A stretch of DNA of 64,000 bases from Bacteroides salyersiae WAL 10018 = DSM 18765 = JCM 12988 (GCF_000381365.1 NZ_KB905466.1:2129207-2193206), one strand, 5' to 3'; counted from the first letter of the stretch, positions 36,827 through 46,200 are shown. Notes: generated by a model not told the origin, from the sequence alone. Numbers and translations are program-made.

Positions 36827-38004
36827 TCTATCTTACTTTCTCCGATCTCAATGTAATTTCTAAAACACATCTCATACGATAATTTAAACCAGATAATGGC
36901 ACAGGGCAACGCTTTCAATGCATAGGGTTGTACAAATTCCTTCCGCAAATAAGCAGGAAACAGATCGGAAGGTGAAAAGCTGGTCAATATAAAAGCAAAA
37001 ACCATCAGTGCAATATCCCACTTCGAACGCTTCCAGGGAACAGACCAATACCAGATACCAACCCCGACAAAAGCAATAATATAGGTACTGGATTCACTTC
37101 CGGTGCTGAACAAAACAACAAATAATAACACGGATGCCAGCAATGCATAGCGAAATGCCTTATATTTATACTGAGCAATACGGAGATAAGGCAATCCAAA
37201 AATGATAAGTCCACCGAGTATAAGCCACAAATCGGAATAAGAGGCGCATCCGGAAATTTTACGCACCATGCCAAGCAGAGAGATGTTTTGTCCGCCGGAA
37301 AATATATTTTCGGCATTCTTGGCAGACAGGCTATCCCACCATCCTACATATTGGGAAATGATATAATCCGGACTACTGATAGCCATAGGAGCAACAAACA
37401 TAACCAACGCCCACCCCAACAAAGCAAGGAGAAATTTCACCTTATGCTTGGAAAAGAAGAAAAAGGCCAGTCCGACAATACCATACAGCTTTACAAAAGT
37501 GCCCAACATAATAAAGCACGCCGCCCAAATATCCTTCTCTTTCTCTATACAATAGAACGTAGCTACAATAATGGCTGCAATAGCAATATTAAACTGCGAC
37601 ATAAACAGGGCAGTCAGCAACTCATGTGCGCAAAACCAATAAAGAAATATCCGTTTCCGGTCGGGAAAAGGTAATTTACGTATTGCATAATACAAAGACA
37701 GGGACAAAACGATCAACCAGAAAAACAGCCCCCACCGTACAGGAAGCATTGCAAACGGTGCAATCACCAAACTAAAAAACGGTCCGTAATGGTTTGTATC
37801 CCAATACTCATCATAAGCTACATATAACGGTAACTGCTCGATAGTATGCCAATATACATATCTGAATATCAGAAAATTATTATGTTTCGACAATTTCAGG
37901 AGAGTGGCAATGACCGGTAATAGCAACCATAGCCCCAAAAGAGTACGATAATCACTAAAAAACGGTTTTTGTAAAAACAGGTAAAGTCGTTGCACTTGTT
38001 TCAT
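36820..38004 (-). CDS. GT87 (DUF2029) polyprenyl-phosphate-sugar transferase
   Basis: Integral membrane protein of 394 residues with some ten hydrophobic segments. The family's N-terminal periplasmic loop shows YDEYWDTNHYGPFFSLVIAP, with acidic residues that act in GT-C transferases. Family members, such as the mycobacterial PimE type, add mannose or arabinose-like residues from polyprenyl-phosphate donors on the outer face of the inner membrane. It is followed by GtrA (overlapping) and preceded by a GtrB-like gene (21 bp), which should provide its donor. Confidence 0.82.
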   Translation of the reverse strand: MKQVQRLYLFLQKPFFSDYRTLLGLWLLLPVIATLLKLSKHNNFLIFRYVYWHTIEQLPLYVAYDEYWDTNHYGPFFSLVIAPFAMLPVRWGLFFWLIVLSLSLYYAIRKLPFPDRKRIFLYWFCAHELLTALFMSQFNIAIAAIIVATFYCIEKEKDIWAACFIMLGTFVKLYGIVGLAFFFFSKHKVKFLLALLGWALVMFVAPMAISSPDYIISQYVGWWDSLSAKNAENIFSGGQNISLLGMVRKISGCASYSDLWLILGGLIIFGLPYLRIAQYKYKAFRYALLASVLLFVVLFSTGSESSTYIIAFVGVGIWYWSVPWKRSKWDIALMVFAFILTSFSPSDLFPAYLRKEFVQPYALKALPCAIIWFKLSYEMCFRNYIEIGESKIEC

Positions 38005-38025
38005 AAAATACTCTTATTTCAATAA

Positions 38026-39000
38026 TTATTTCGATGACGTATCTTGGAGTTTACTCTTCTTATCACACAAAAGTGTTTCAATGTTATAGAGGGGACGATT
38101 CTTGACCTCAATATAGATTTTACCTATATACTGCCCTATAACCCCTATGGCTAAAAGCACAATGCTACCGATAAACCACAAAGACAGCATCATAGAAGTC
38201 CATCCGGGAACCGTAGCATGTTCCCAATAAGACAGCAAGATATACACGGTCATGACAATACTGATAAACAGGAAGAAAAATCCGGCTCCTAAAATTAATG
38301 AAATAGGTTTGGTGGAAAAAGAAGTAATACCATCCATTGCCAAAGCCAACATTTTCTTCAGCGTATATTTTGACTTACCGGCCGTACGCTCACTAATAGC
38401 ATCGTCTACCGTGGTCGACTTATAACCAATCAACGGAACAAGCCCCCGCAAATACAAATTCCGTTCCTTAAAATGCGAGAGCTGCTCCAGAGCCCGCCGG
38501 CTCATCAAGCGAAAATCAGCATGGTTATGAATGGCTTTCACTCCCAACGAACGCTGCAACTTATAAAATACAAGAGCGGTATTCCTCTTCATGAAGGAGT
38601 CGGCATCACGCGATATCTTCACACCATATACAATATCATATCCCTCATTGTAACGATCCACCATTTCTTCAATAGCCTTCAAGTCATCCTGCAAATCGGC
38701 ATCGATCGTTATCACAGCATCACACATGTCTTTTGCCGTCATCATTCCCGCCATTATAGCATGCTGATGGCCTACATTTCCAGCCAGGTTCACCCCATAG
38801 ACATAAGGATTCACTTCGAACAAATGAGAAATGATCTCCCATGTGTTATCCCGGCTTCCATCATTGACAAAAAGAATGAAACTATCCGCATCTATTTTCT
38901 TCTTTGCAACGAGATCATCCATCAAGACAGTCAGACGTCCGGCCGATTCCGCCAGAACTTCATGTTCATTATAACAAGGGGCTACAATACCTAATTTCAT
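38026..39000 (-). CDS. DpmA/GtrB-like GT2 polyprenyl-phosphate glycosyltransferase
   Basis: Transferase of 324 residues. KLGIVAPCYNEHEVL and the metal motif VITIDADLQDD near residue 97 belong to the DPM1-like GT2 group; two membrane helices follow near residues 230-250 and 265-290 (LILGAGFFFLFISIVMTVYI and SLWFIGSIVLLAIGVIGQYI), the GtrB layout. It loads a sugar onto polyprenyl phosphate. The longer frame to 39060 would overlap the upstream deacetylase gene, so I start at MKLGIV. Part of the GtrA/GT87 operon. Confidence 0.9.
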   Translation of the reverse strand: MKLGIVAPCYNEHEVLAESAGRLTVLMDDLVAKKKIDADSFILFVNDGSRDNTWEIISHLFEVNPYVYGVNLAGNVGHQHAIMAGMMTAKDMCDAVITIDADLQDDLKAIEEMVDRYNEGYDIVYGVKISRDADSFMKRNTALVFYKLQRSLGVKAIHNHADFRLMSRRALEQLSHFKERNLYLRGLVPLIGYKSTTVDDAISERTAGKSKYTLKKMLALAMDGITSFSTKPISLILGAGFFFLFISIVMTVYILLSYWEHATVPGWTSMMLSLWFIGSIVLLAIGVIGQYIGKIYIEVKNRPLYNIETLLCDKKSKLQDTSSK

Positions 39001-39013
39001 AATCTTACCGTAT

Positions 39014-39799
39014 TTATAGATTCTGTCGCTTCTCTCTGGCAAATTCAGAATAGGTGACAAATTTCTCTCCTGTCGATTTAAAATAACAGATCAAGTCATT
39101 CAGACGCTTCTCCATGCCTTTTCCCGAATGGTTACGAATAATAAAAGGCATTTTAAGCTCCGGATGCTCTCCCAGAGGATAAAATTCCCAAGGATGAAAG
39201 TAAGTGACAAAATATCCGTCATGTCGCAATGTGCGACGACATAACCAACGATACAATCCGGCAGGCAAATTATGACAAGAAAGCCAAAACAGAGGAAAAC
39301 GCAACCAAGGAGTCACAGAAGCGGGTATCTGCAATACCCCCTCTTTCATGAAACAGGTACGAGGCTCTGTCAAGTGCATATAACGCCCGGGAATAAAAGC
39401 CGGATTCAAAGAAGAATTATACAAATACCCTTGCCGGGCTATCTCACTCTCAGACACCGGAAACATACGCGGCTGACGATAACCATAGATAGTACATGCC
39501 GTTAACTTCTCTAAGACTTGTTTGGAACGGGCCACATCCTCCGGTTTCGGATTCCAATGGTCACAGCCATGTGCAGCAATTTCGTGCCCTTCATCGATTA
39601 TACGCTTCATCACTTCCGGGGCATTCTCTGCAAAATTCGTGGTACAAAAGAAAGTCGCTTTCACGTCATTACGCAACAAACAGTCCAAGATACGATTTGT
39701 CCCGTAGACTGATACTTTCATAGCCTCATCCAATGGATAATCTACCCCATGCTCACGGGGAACATCAAATTCTTCTGTATCAAAACTTAGCAATATCAT
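39014..39799 (-). CDS. Polysaccharide deacetylase family protein
   Basis: Carbohydrate esterase family 4-type protein of 261 residues. ILLSFDTEEFD gives the D-T-E metal/catalytic motif near the N-terminus; EIAAHGCDHWNP gives the H-x3-H metal-binding motif near residue 75; CTIYGYRQPRMF the R-x-P motif. No signal peptide is seen with the chosen start, so it may act on a lipid-linked sugar in the cytoplasm, as some NodB-like enzymes do. First gene of the GtrB-GT87-GtrA-LtaS operon, 13 bp before the GtrB-like gene. Confidence 0.87.
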   Translation of the reverse strand: MILLSFDTEEFDVPREHGVDYPLDEAMKVSVYGTNRILDCLLRNDVKATFFCTTNFAENAPEVMKRIIDEGHEIAAHGCDHWNPKPEDVARSKQVLEKLTACTIYGYRQPRMFPVSESEIARQGYLYNSSLNPAFIPGRYMHLTEPRTCFMKEGVLQIPASVTPWLRFPLFWLSCHNLPAGLYRWLCRRTLRHDGYFVTYFHPWEFYPLGEHPELKMPFIIRNHSGKGMEKRLNDLICYFKSTGEKFVTYSEFAREKRQNL

Positions 39800-39820
39800 T
39801 ACACTCGCTGTTTTTATTTG

Positions 39821-39854
39821 CAAAGTTACATTTTTTTTATGGAACTCACCCAAA
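39821..39854 (-). promoter_or_regulatory. Promoter of the deacetylase operon
   Basis: Minus-strand -7 box TAACTTTG (39821-39828) with TTTG (39851-39854) 22 bp upstream, close to the Bacteroides -33/-7 layout. The start codon is 21 bp away. The divergent GT4 gene has its own -7 box (39913-39920). Confidence 0.6.
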
Positions 39855-39912
39855 ATATTATCTATTAAAAAGAATGACAGATAAATGTACCTGAATATTG
39901 GGTACAAATAAT

Positions 39913-39920
39913 TATCTTTG
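39913..39920 (+). promoter_or_regulatory. -7 promoter box of the GT4 gene at 39966
   Basis: TATCTTTG, full consensus match, 45 bp before the start codon. Confidence 0.5.
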
Positions 39921-39965
39921 GCAATAAAATAAAGATAATCTGTTCAACTCATATACAAACTGATC

Positions 39966-41096
39966 ATGATGATAGGTTTCGATGCAAAACGCGCCGCACA
40001 GAACAAAACCGGCTTAGGCAATTACAGTCGCTTCGTCATTGAAGCATTGACCCGGTTTGCACCCAATGAACGCTATTTACTCTATATTCCCAATCCGAAC
40101 CGGACTTCTTCGCTAAACGGAATAGAAAAAGCGAACAACGTGGAACTGCGTTATCCTCAAACCACATTCTGGAAAAAATTCCGCTCACTCTGGCGGGTAT
40201 GGGGAATTACTTCCGATATTGAAAAAGAAAATATCCGTCTTTTTCACGGATTGAGTAACGAACTCCCTTTGAATATCCGTAAAGCGGAAAACACACGAAG
40301 CATTGTCACAATCCACGACCTTATCTTTTTAAGATATCCTGAATATTATCACTATATCGATCGCAAAATATATGCATACAAGTTCCGTAAAGCCTGTCAG
40401 AATGCCGACCGGATCATCGCAGTCAGTGAATGCACCAAACGGGATATCATATCTTTCTTTCATATTCCCGAAGAAAAGATCGATGTTGTTTATCAAGGAT
40501 GTGATGCACAATTCAAGCAAGCAGTACCCGAAAATACAAAGGAGGAAATCAGAAGAAAATACCAGCTTCCACAACGCTATATTTTATATTTAGGAAGCAT
40601 TGAAAGCAGAAAAAATCTGTTATTGATAGCCAAGGCATTGCTACATATCCAAGAGCCGATAACCGTTATCGCCATTGGCAAACGGACACCGTATGCGGAA
40701 ACCGTAGAAGATTTCTTAAGAAAGAACCACCTGGAAAACCGGATGCGTTTATTAAGCAACATTCCTTTCAAAGAATTACCCGCTTTCTATCAGATGGCAA
40801 CCACTTTCGTATATCCCTCCTTCTTTGAAGGATTCGGAATACCTTTACTGGAAGCATTAAACAGCGGCGTACCGGCAATCGGCGCCACAGGTTCCTGTCT
40901 GGAAGAAGCCGGCGGCCCCCATTCCATATACATACATCCCGAAGACGATAAAGAGCTGGCAAAAGCCATAGAGCAGACATTAACCGATCAATCGCTCAGA
41001 GAAAGAATGATAAAGGAAGGGAAAAAGTACGCATTATTATTCGAAGAAGAAAAGCTCACTAAAGACCTTTTAAACGTGTATAGAAAAACAATCTAA
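39966..41096 (+). CDS. GT4 family glycosyltransferase (mannosyltransferase-like)
   Basis: GT-B transferase of 376 residues. The N-terminal GFDAKRAAQNKTGLGNYSR is typical of WbaZ/MtfA-like mannosyl- and related transferases. The donor domain shows YILYLGSIESRKN and the E-x7-E motif in PSFFEGFGIPLLEALNSGVP. A second Met at codon 2 may be the true start. It is convergent with the acyltransferase gene; the two reading frames overlap by 4 bp at their stop codons. A role in LPS glycan assembly is inferred from the neighbourhood. Confidence 0.9.
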   Translation: MMIGFDAKRAAQNKTGLGNYSRFVIEALTRFAPNERYLLYIPNPNRTSSLNGIEKANNVELRYPQTTFWKKFRSLWRVWGITSDIEKENIRLFHGLSNELPLNIRKAENTRSIVTIHDLIFLRYPEYYHYIDRKIYAYKFRKACQNADRIIAVSECTKRDIISFFHIPEEKIDVVYQGCDAQFKQAVPENTKEEIRRKYQLPQRYILYLGSIESRKNLLLIAKALLHIQEPITVIAIGKRTPYAETVEDFLRKNHLENRMRLLSNIPFKELPAFYQMATTFVYPSFFEGFGIPLLEALNSGVPAIGATGSCLEEAGGPHSIYIHPEDDKELAKAIEQTLTDQSLRERMIKEGKKYALLFEEEKLTKDLLNVYRKTI

Positions 41097-42022
41097 TCAA
41101 GTCTCACCCGTTTACTTTCTTCATCGTATCGTCGATTGAACTCTTCGCGGGTACGTTTCCAACGGTTATGAGTCCACAACCAATATTGCGGAGCTTTTTG
41201 AATCGTTCTTTCCAACTCTCTGAAATACAATTCCGTCAGTTGAAACTCTTCCAACCGACGAGGGTCGTGAGCAACCTTCTTCAACCGACATACATAATAC
41301 CCACGCTTCACACGGACAATATCCGCATAATAGACCACAAAATCCACCTGTCGCGCTATGCGTTCCGCACCCGTCAGTACCGGTGTGTCATGATTCAGAA
41401 AATTTGTCCAATAATGAATGTTGTTCCAAAAAGGAGTCTGATCCGATATAAACCCGATAATCATCTTTTTTCCTTCACGGCGATAGGAGATTATTTTACG
41501 GAGTGTCTCTGCCATCGGGATATTCACAGCCTGAAAACGACTACGGACACGCACAAAAAGATCATTGAAGGTCTTATTCTCCAACACATGATAAATTTGT
41601 CCTAATACAACTTCTTCTTTATCAAAATGCAAGGGAAGCGAAGTGATCCACTCCCAATTACAGTAATGCCCCAGGTAAACACAACACGAACGCCCCTCTT
41701 CAAAAGCAGCTTTTACGTCTTCCACTCCTTCAAACCTCATCCGCTTCCGCATCTGCTTTTCACTAATTGTAAAAAGCTTTATCGTTTCCATCAAATAATC
41801 ACAGAAATAAGAATAAAACTTCTTTTCAATCCGAACAATCTCTTCAAGGCTTTTCTCCGGAAATGAGTCTACCAAATTTCGGCGTACCACTTTCCTGCGG
41901 TATCGAATACAGTAATAAAGAGGGAAATAAAGTAAATCTGAAAAAAAATAAAGTACCCGCAACGGCAAAAGAGAAACAACAAACCAAAAAGCAAAAATCA
42001 GATAGTATAATAAAGATTCCAT
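41093..42022 (-). CDS. Lipid A biosynthesis (LpxL/HtrB-like) acyltransferase
   Basis: Membrane-anchored acyltransferase of 309 residues. An N-terminal helix (LLYYLIFAFWFVVSLLPL) is followed by the LpxL pattern RRNLVDSFPEKS, the catalytic H-x4-(D/E) region as LGHYCNWEW near residue 120, and FISDQTPFWN. It should add a secondary fatty acid to lipid A. The histidine motif has W/E after four residues, usual for the Bacteroidetes branch. Third gene of the DUF4254-GT9-acyltransferase operon. The Met four codons upstream is an alternative start. Confidence 0.87.
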   Translation of the reverse strand: MESLLYYLIFAFWFVVSLLPLRVLYFFSDLLYFPLYYCIRYRRKVVRRNLVDSFPEKSLEEIVRIEKKFYSYFCDYLMETIKLFTISEKQMRKRMRFEGVEDVKAAFEEGRSCCVYLGHYCNWEWITSLPLHFDKEEVVLGQIYHVLENKTFNDLFVRVRSRFQAVNIPMAETLRKIISYRREGKKMIIGFISDQTPFWNNIHYWTNFLNHDTPVLTGAERIARQVDFVVYYADIVRVKRGYYVCRLKKVAHDPRRLEEFQLTELYFRELERTIQKAPQYWLWTHNRWKRTREEFNRRYDEESKRVRLD

Positions 42023-42067
42023 GTAATCAAACAATGTATTTCAAACGATTATCTCTGAACAATATTC

Positions 42068-43105
42068 CTAATCAACCAACATACCTTCTATCTTCTGTAT
42101 GATCTGCTCGGGCTTAATATTCCGCATACACGCATAATCCTTGCGAAAACAGGGTTTCTGCCCGTATACCGAACAAGGACGACAGGAAAGATCGAGTTGT
42201 ACCGTATTGGTAGGCAACTGTTTCCATCCCATAAATCCGGCGTAAGGGTGAGTCGCTCCCCACACCGAGACAACCGGCGTATTCACCAATGAAGCCAGGT
42301 GCATGTTGGCAGAATCCATAGAAAGCATTACATCCAGATGACTCATGAGATTCAGTTCGGTGCTCATATTCAACTTACCGATCATCGATACTACAGTCGG
42401 GTATTTCAATATCCACGAGTCAAAAACCTCTTGTTCACTTCTCCCTCCCCCAAAAAGGAATACCTTTACATCGGGGCGACCGGCAAAATGAGCTACTACC
42501 TGTTCTTCCAATTCTATAGGATATATTTTGCCTTCATGTTTGGCAAAAGGAGCAATGCCAATCCACTTTATCCCATCACCTTTAGGTCCCGTCACCGGCT
42601 CTATCAAAGAAAAGTCTCCTTTTCCCTCACCATAGATCGAGGTAAAATTCAATAAAACCGGAAAGCCTAACTTCTCCAAGACATCGGCATAACGCCTGAA
42701 AGAACTTTTCTGATTCTCTAATACTTTATCATGACGGCGTACCAGTTTCTTTTTTCCTTTACGCCCTTTATCAATGGATGCTACCGGTATTCCAGACATC
42801 CGGAATCTTAGACAAAGATATTTCGTACGCAGAACATTATGAAAATCAGCCACATAATCAAAATGTTGCTTTTTCAACTCTGAATACAATGTATTCAATC
42901 CCCATAATCCCCGGTGCTTACCGGTCAGATCGGCACTCATAAAATGCACATTGGCAGGCAATCCCTGAAAAAGCGGTTGCAAAACCGCACGGCTCAATAC
43001 GGTTATTTCATGTTGAGGATATTGAGCCGCCAGCGAATAGACCACCGGAATAGTCATAGCGACATCACCGAGCGCAGAAAAACGAATTACAAGAATACGG
43101 GACAT
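42068..43105 (-). CDS. GT9 glycosyltransferase (heptosyltransferase type)
   Basis: GT-B transferase of 345 residues of family 9. ILVIRFSALGDVAMTIPVVYSLA is the family N-terminus (here shown in part), with the conserved Ala-Leu-Gly-Asp acceptor loop at residues 11-14. The donor half has SMDSANMHLASLVNTPVVSV and WGATHPYAGF. Such enzymes add heptose or related sugars to the inner LPS core. A Cys cluster near the C-terminus (SCRPCSVYGQKPC, later YACM) is common in Bacteroidetes GT9 proteins. It begins 3 bp after the DUF4254 gene. Confidence 0.9.
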   Translation of the reverse strand: MSRILVIRFSALGDVAMTIPVVYSLAAQYPQHEITVLSRAVLQPLFQGLPANVHFMSADLTGKHRGLWGLNTLYSELKKQHFDYVADFHNVLRTKYLCLRFRMSGIPVASIDKGRKGKKKLVRRHDKVLENQKSSFRRYADVLEKLGFPVLLNFTSIYGEGKGDFSLIEPVTGPKGDGIKWIGIAPFAKHEGKIYPIELEEQVVAHFAGRPDVKVFLFGGGRSEQEVFDSWILKYPTVVSMIGKLNMSTELNLMSHLDVMLSMDSANMHLASLVNTPVVSVWGATHPYAGFMGWKQLPTNTVQLDLSCRPCSVYGQKPCFRKDYACMRNIKPEQIIQKIEGMLVD

Positions 43106-43108
43106 TTC

Positions 43109-43714
43109 TTATTTTTTAGCATAAAGCACCGGATTCAAAGCCGGATCATTATACATCTTCATCTGTTTGTATACTTTCATATATTTCCTTCCGGCCTCAA
43201 TATCTGCCAACAACTGGTCGATCGCCGTTGAAAGGTCTTTTTTCTGTTCCAGCAAGATAGCAAGCTTCACCTGACACTGGTCATGATGCTCTTTTGTTGT
43301 ATCCGTGCGTTCCACTTCCTGTTGCATGTGATAAATTTTCAATGCAAGAATAGAAAGGCGGTCTATTGCCCAAGCCGGACTTTCCGTATTGATCGTTGCA
43401 TCCGGTAGAGCAAGCACTTCTTTGTACTTATCAAGGAAATAGCTGTCGATCAACTCTACCAGATCCGTACGGTCCTGATTGGATTTATCAATTCTACGCT
43501 TCAGTTTCAATGCCTCCACCGGATCAATCTGGGGGTCACGTATAATATCCTCAAAATGCCATTGCACGGCATCAATCCAGTTCTTCAGATACAAATAATA
43601 TTCTATCGACTTCAGCTCGTAAGGATTGTTCATCGGAGCGTCTACACTGTCCGTAATATGATAATCGTTAGTCGATTTCCAAAAGATGTCATTGCAAAGG
43701 TTACTAAATGTCAT
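43109..43714 (-). CDS. DUF4254 protein
   Basis: Protein of 201 residues matching DUF4254, mostly alpha-helical and cytoplasmic, with no signal peptide or catalytic motif that I can point to. Conserved-looking blocks are LKNWIDAVQWHFEDIIRDP and WAIDRLSILALKIYHM. The family commonly sits directly upstream of a GT9 gene in Bacteroidetes, as here (3 bp), suggesting a partner role in core-LPS synthesis; that link is contextual only. Confidence 0.85.
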   Translation of the reverse strand: MTFSNLCNDIFWKSTNDYHITDSVDAPMNNPYELKSIEYYLYLKNWIDAVQWHFEDIIRDPQIDPVEALKLKRRIDKSNQDRTDLVELIDSYFLDKYKEVLALPDATINTESPAWAIDRLSILALKIYHMQQEVERTDTTKEHHDQCQVKLAILLEQKKDLSTAIDQLLADIEAGRKYMKVYKQMKMYNDPALNPVLYAKK

Positions 43715-43748
43715 AATCTTAACTTGCTTATATATATGTACAATAAGA

Positions 43749-43779
43749 CAAAGCTAAAGAATATTTCTCACACAAGCAA
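43749..43779 (-). promoter_or_regulatory. Promoter of the DUF4254-GT9-acyltransferase operon
   Basis: Minus-strand -7 box TAGCTTTG (43749-43756) with TTG (43777-43779) after a 20-bp spacer. It lies back to back with the pdxB -7 box. Confidence 0.6.
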
Positions 43780-43800
43780 CCCTTTCTTACTTTTTTATTC

Positions 43801-43808
43801 TATCTTTG
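43801..43808 (+). promoter_or_regulatory. -7 promoter box of pdxB
   Basis: TATCTTTG, full consensus match, about 23 bp before the start codon. Confidence 0.5.
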
Positions 43809-43831
43809 CTTGTCTCTAAAGAAAAATGTAT

Positions 43832-44875
43832 ATGAAAATTATTGTAGACAACAAAATACCCTACATACAAAAAGCCATTGAGAGAATCGCCGATGAAGTG
43901 GTATATGTTCCCGGAAAAGACTTCACTCCGGAACTGGTCCGCGATGCGGATGCATTAATTATCCGTACACGGACACATTGCAACCGCGAGTTATTGGAAG
44001 GCAGCCAAGTGAAGTTTATTGCAACTGCTACCATCGGCTTCGATCACATCGATACGGAATACTGCCGGAAAGCCGGCATCACATGGACCAATGCTCCGGG
44101 ATGTAACTCTGCCTCCGTAGCACAATACATAGAGTCTGCACTTGCCCTTCTCAAACTCGTAAAAGGAAAAGAACTTCACAAAATGTGTATAGGCATCGTG
44201 GGAGTAGGAAATGTAGGAGGCAAAATCATCGACGTTGCTCAAAAACAAGGTATGCGAGTGTTGCTAAACGATCTTCCCAGAGAAGAAAAGGAAGGGAACA
44301 CGAACTTCTGTTCACTGGAGCAAATTGCCCGGGAATGCGATGTGATAACTTTTCACGTCCCTTTATATAAAGACGGGAAATACAAGACTTTCCATCTGGC
44401 CGATGAAGTTTTTTTCCGGTCATTAAAGCGTAAACCGGTTATCATCAACACCTCTCGCGGAGAAGTGATAGAAACCCAAGCACTGTTAAATGCCCTGCAG
44501 AATGGTTATATTTCCGAAGCCATTATCGATGTCTGGGAAAACGAACCGAATATAAACCTCGAACTATTAAATAAGGTAATGATAGGCACTCCCCATATTG
44601 CCGGTTATTCGGCAGACGGAAAAGCCAATGCGACCCGCATGTCATTGGACTCTCTTTGCCGGTATTTCGGAATAAAAACAACATATAACATTACTCCCAT
44701 ACAACCGGAAAACCTCGCGATACAAGCGGCAACCACGGACGAAGCATGGTTGAAAATATATGATCCGCAACAAGACAGCAACAGGCTGAAAGCCCATCCC
44801 GAACAATTCGAACAGCTCCGGGGAGACTATCCCCTAAGAAGGGAAAAAGAGGCCTATCATATAAGCATAAGCTAA
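43832..44875 (+). CDS. pdxB: 4-phosphoerythronate dehydrogenase
   Basis: D-2-hydroxyacid dehydrogenase of 347 residues in pyridoxal-phosphate synthesis, oxidising 4-phospho-D-erythronate. The N-terminal domain is short; the NAD loop GIVGVGNVGGKI is near residue 119, the catalytic Arg region VIINTSRGEVIE near 206, and PHIAGYSADGKANAT gives the catalytic His. The C-terminal extension is typical of PdxB rather than SerA. A second ATG two codons upstream (43826) is also possible. It borders the glycan region and is divergent from it. Confidence 0.9.
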   Translation: MKIIVDNKIPYIQKAIERIADEVVYVPGKDFTPELVRDADALIIRTRTHCNRELLEGSQVKFIATATIGFDHIDTEYCRKAGITWTNAPGCNSASVAQYIESALALLKLVKGKELHKMCIGIVGVGNVGGKIIDVAQKQGMRVLLNDLPREEKEGNTNFCSLEQIARECDVITFHVPLYKDGKYKTFHLADEVFFRSLKRKPVIINTSRGEVIETQALLNALQNGYISEAIIDVWENEPNINLELLNKVMIGTPHIAGYSADGKANATRMSLDSLCRYFGIKTTYNITPIQPENLAIQAATTDEAWLKIYDPQQDSNRLKAHPEQFEQLRGDYPLRREKEAYHISIS

Positions 44876-44948
44876 AACGTCCATATTTGCCGTATTTTTT
44901 GAACTACTATATTAAAACCAACCATAACCTATTTAAATTTCAGAAATC

Positions 44949-45977
44949 ATGAAAAAAATTCTTTTATTTACTTTTCTTCTTTTGTGTACTCTCCCGGTAA
45001 GTAGCAAAAAGGCGGGGGAATTTACTGTTTTGCAATGGAATATCTGGCAGGAAGGAACATCTGTGCCAGGTGGCTATGAAGCAATCATTAATGAAATCGT
45101 TCGTCTGAAACCGGATTTCGTCACATTCAGTGAAGTCAGAAATTATAAGAATAGCAACTTCAGTGCCCGAGTCCTGTCTTCATTGCGTGAAAAAGGCATG
45201 ACTTATTACTCTTTTTACAGCTACGACAGTGGCTTATTGAGCAAACATCCCATTACGGATTCCCTGACTGTATTTCCCGAGAAGGAGGATCATGGCAGCA
45301 TTTACAGATTGTTATCTACCGTAAACGGACATAAAGTGGCCATTTATACGGCTCATCTGGATTATTTGGATTGCGCATATTATAATGTACGCGGATACGA
45401 CGGTTCTACTTGGAAAGAAATAGCCAGACCACGAACAGTAGAAGAAGTTCTAAAGGTCAATACTGATTCACAACGTGATGATGCGATTCGCTTATTTATT
45501 GAACAGGCACGTAAAGATATAGCAGAAGGATACAGCATCATTTTGGGTGGTGACTTCAACGAACCTTCCCATCGTGACTGGGTGGAAGCAAACAAAAATC
45601 TGTACGACCATAATGGCATGGTAATCCCCTGGACAGTAACCACTCTGCTCGAAGATGCAGGATTCATTGACAGCTATCGCGAAATTTATCCTAACCCACT
45701 CACCCATCCCGGATTTACTTATCCATCGGACAACCCTTTAAAAACTCCCGAAAAACTCACATGGGCTCCCAAAGCCGACGAACGGGACCGGATTGATTTC
45801 ATCTTTTATCAAGGGAAAGGCCTTCAAGCAGAAAAGGCGGTTATATTCGGCCCTAAAGGTTCTATCGTACGGAGCCAAAGAGTAGAAGAAACGTCAAAAG
45901 ATCAATTCCTCACTCCCAAAAACGTATGGCCAACCGACCATAAAGGATTACTGGTTACCTTCCGTTTTAAGAAATAA
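44949..45977 (+). CDS. Secreted endonuclease/exonuclease/phosphatase-family hydrolase
   Basis: Protein of 342 residues with a signal peptide (MKKILLFTFLLLCTLPVSS) and a full EEP fold. Seen: TVLQWNIWQ at the start, TFSEVRNY (metal-binding Glu), TAHLDY, the metal/catalytic ILGGDFNEP near residue 200, and the final PTDHKGLLVTF with the catalytic His. Family members cut nucleic acids, phosphoinositides or sphingomyelin; the exported location suggests a phosphodiesterase acting outside the cytoplasm. A terminator lies 130 bp downstream. Confidence 0.85.
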   Translation: MKKILLFTFLLLCTLPVSSKKAGEFTVLQWNIWQEGTSVPGGYEAIINEIVRLKPDFVTFSEVRNYKNSNFSARVLSSLREKGMTYYSFYSYDSGLLSKHPITDSLTVFPEKEDHGSIYRLLSTVNGHKVAIYTAHLDYLDCAYYNVRGYDGSTWKEIARPRTVEEVLKVNTDSQRDDAIRLFIEQARKDIAEGYSIILGGDFNEPSHRDWVEANKNLYDHNGMVIPWTVTTLLEDAGFIDSYREIYPNPLTHPGFTYPSDNPLKTPEKLTWAPKADERDRIDFIFYQGKGLQAEKAVIFGPKGSIVRSQRVEETSKDQFLTPKNVWPTDHKGLLVTFRFKK

Positions 45978-46108
45978 AAAAACAAGAAGAGTCGCAACAG
46001 TTCAGAGGAAGAAGATGTAGATCATTAATAGTCAATCATGTAAGCATGTGCACTTGAGATTATCAGGCTTCTTCTTATATCAGCCATAAATTCATATTAT
46101 TAAAACAC

Positions 46109-46145
46109 CCGGATGTTGTCATGCACAACATCCGGATGTTTTTTA
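46109..46145 (+). terminator. Strong intrinsic terminator before the IS element
   Basis: Exact 11-bp stem CCGGATGTTGT (46109-46119) / ACAACATCCGG (46125-46135), 5-nt loop, then ATGTTTTTTA. It should end the EEP hydrolase transcript. Confidence 0.8.
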
Positions 46146-46148
46146 TAG

Positions 46149-46186
46149 GAACATGGGGATGTTATTACTCAGAACATGGGGATGTT
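46149..46186. repeat. Short direct repeat next to the IS left end
   Basis: The 15-mer GAACATGGGGATGTT occurs twice, at 46149-46163 and 46172-46186, 8 bp apart, just outside the left IS terminus and sharing the GGATGTT sequence with the preceding terminator. Confidence 0.6.
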
Positions 46187-46200
46187 GATGTGTACTGGAT

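Noticed and set aside
19678..43714. Capsular polysaccharide locus
   Set aside because: No UpxY/UpxZ-type regulators, no invertible promoter, no Wzx/Wzy and no export outer-membrane protein of the Wza kind are seen; the LpxL-like, GT9 and MsbA-like genes fit LPS better.
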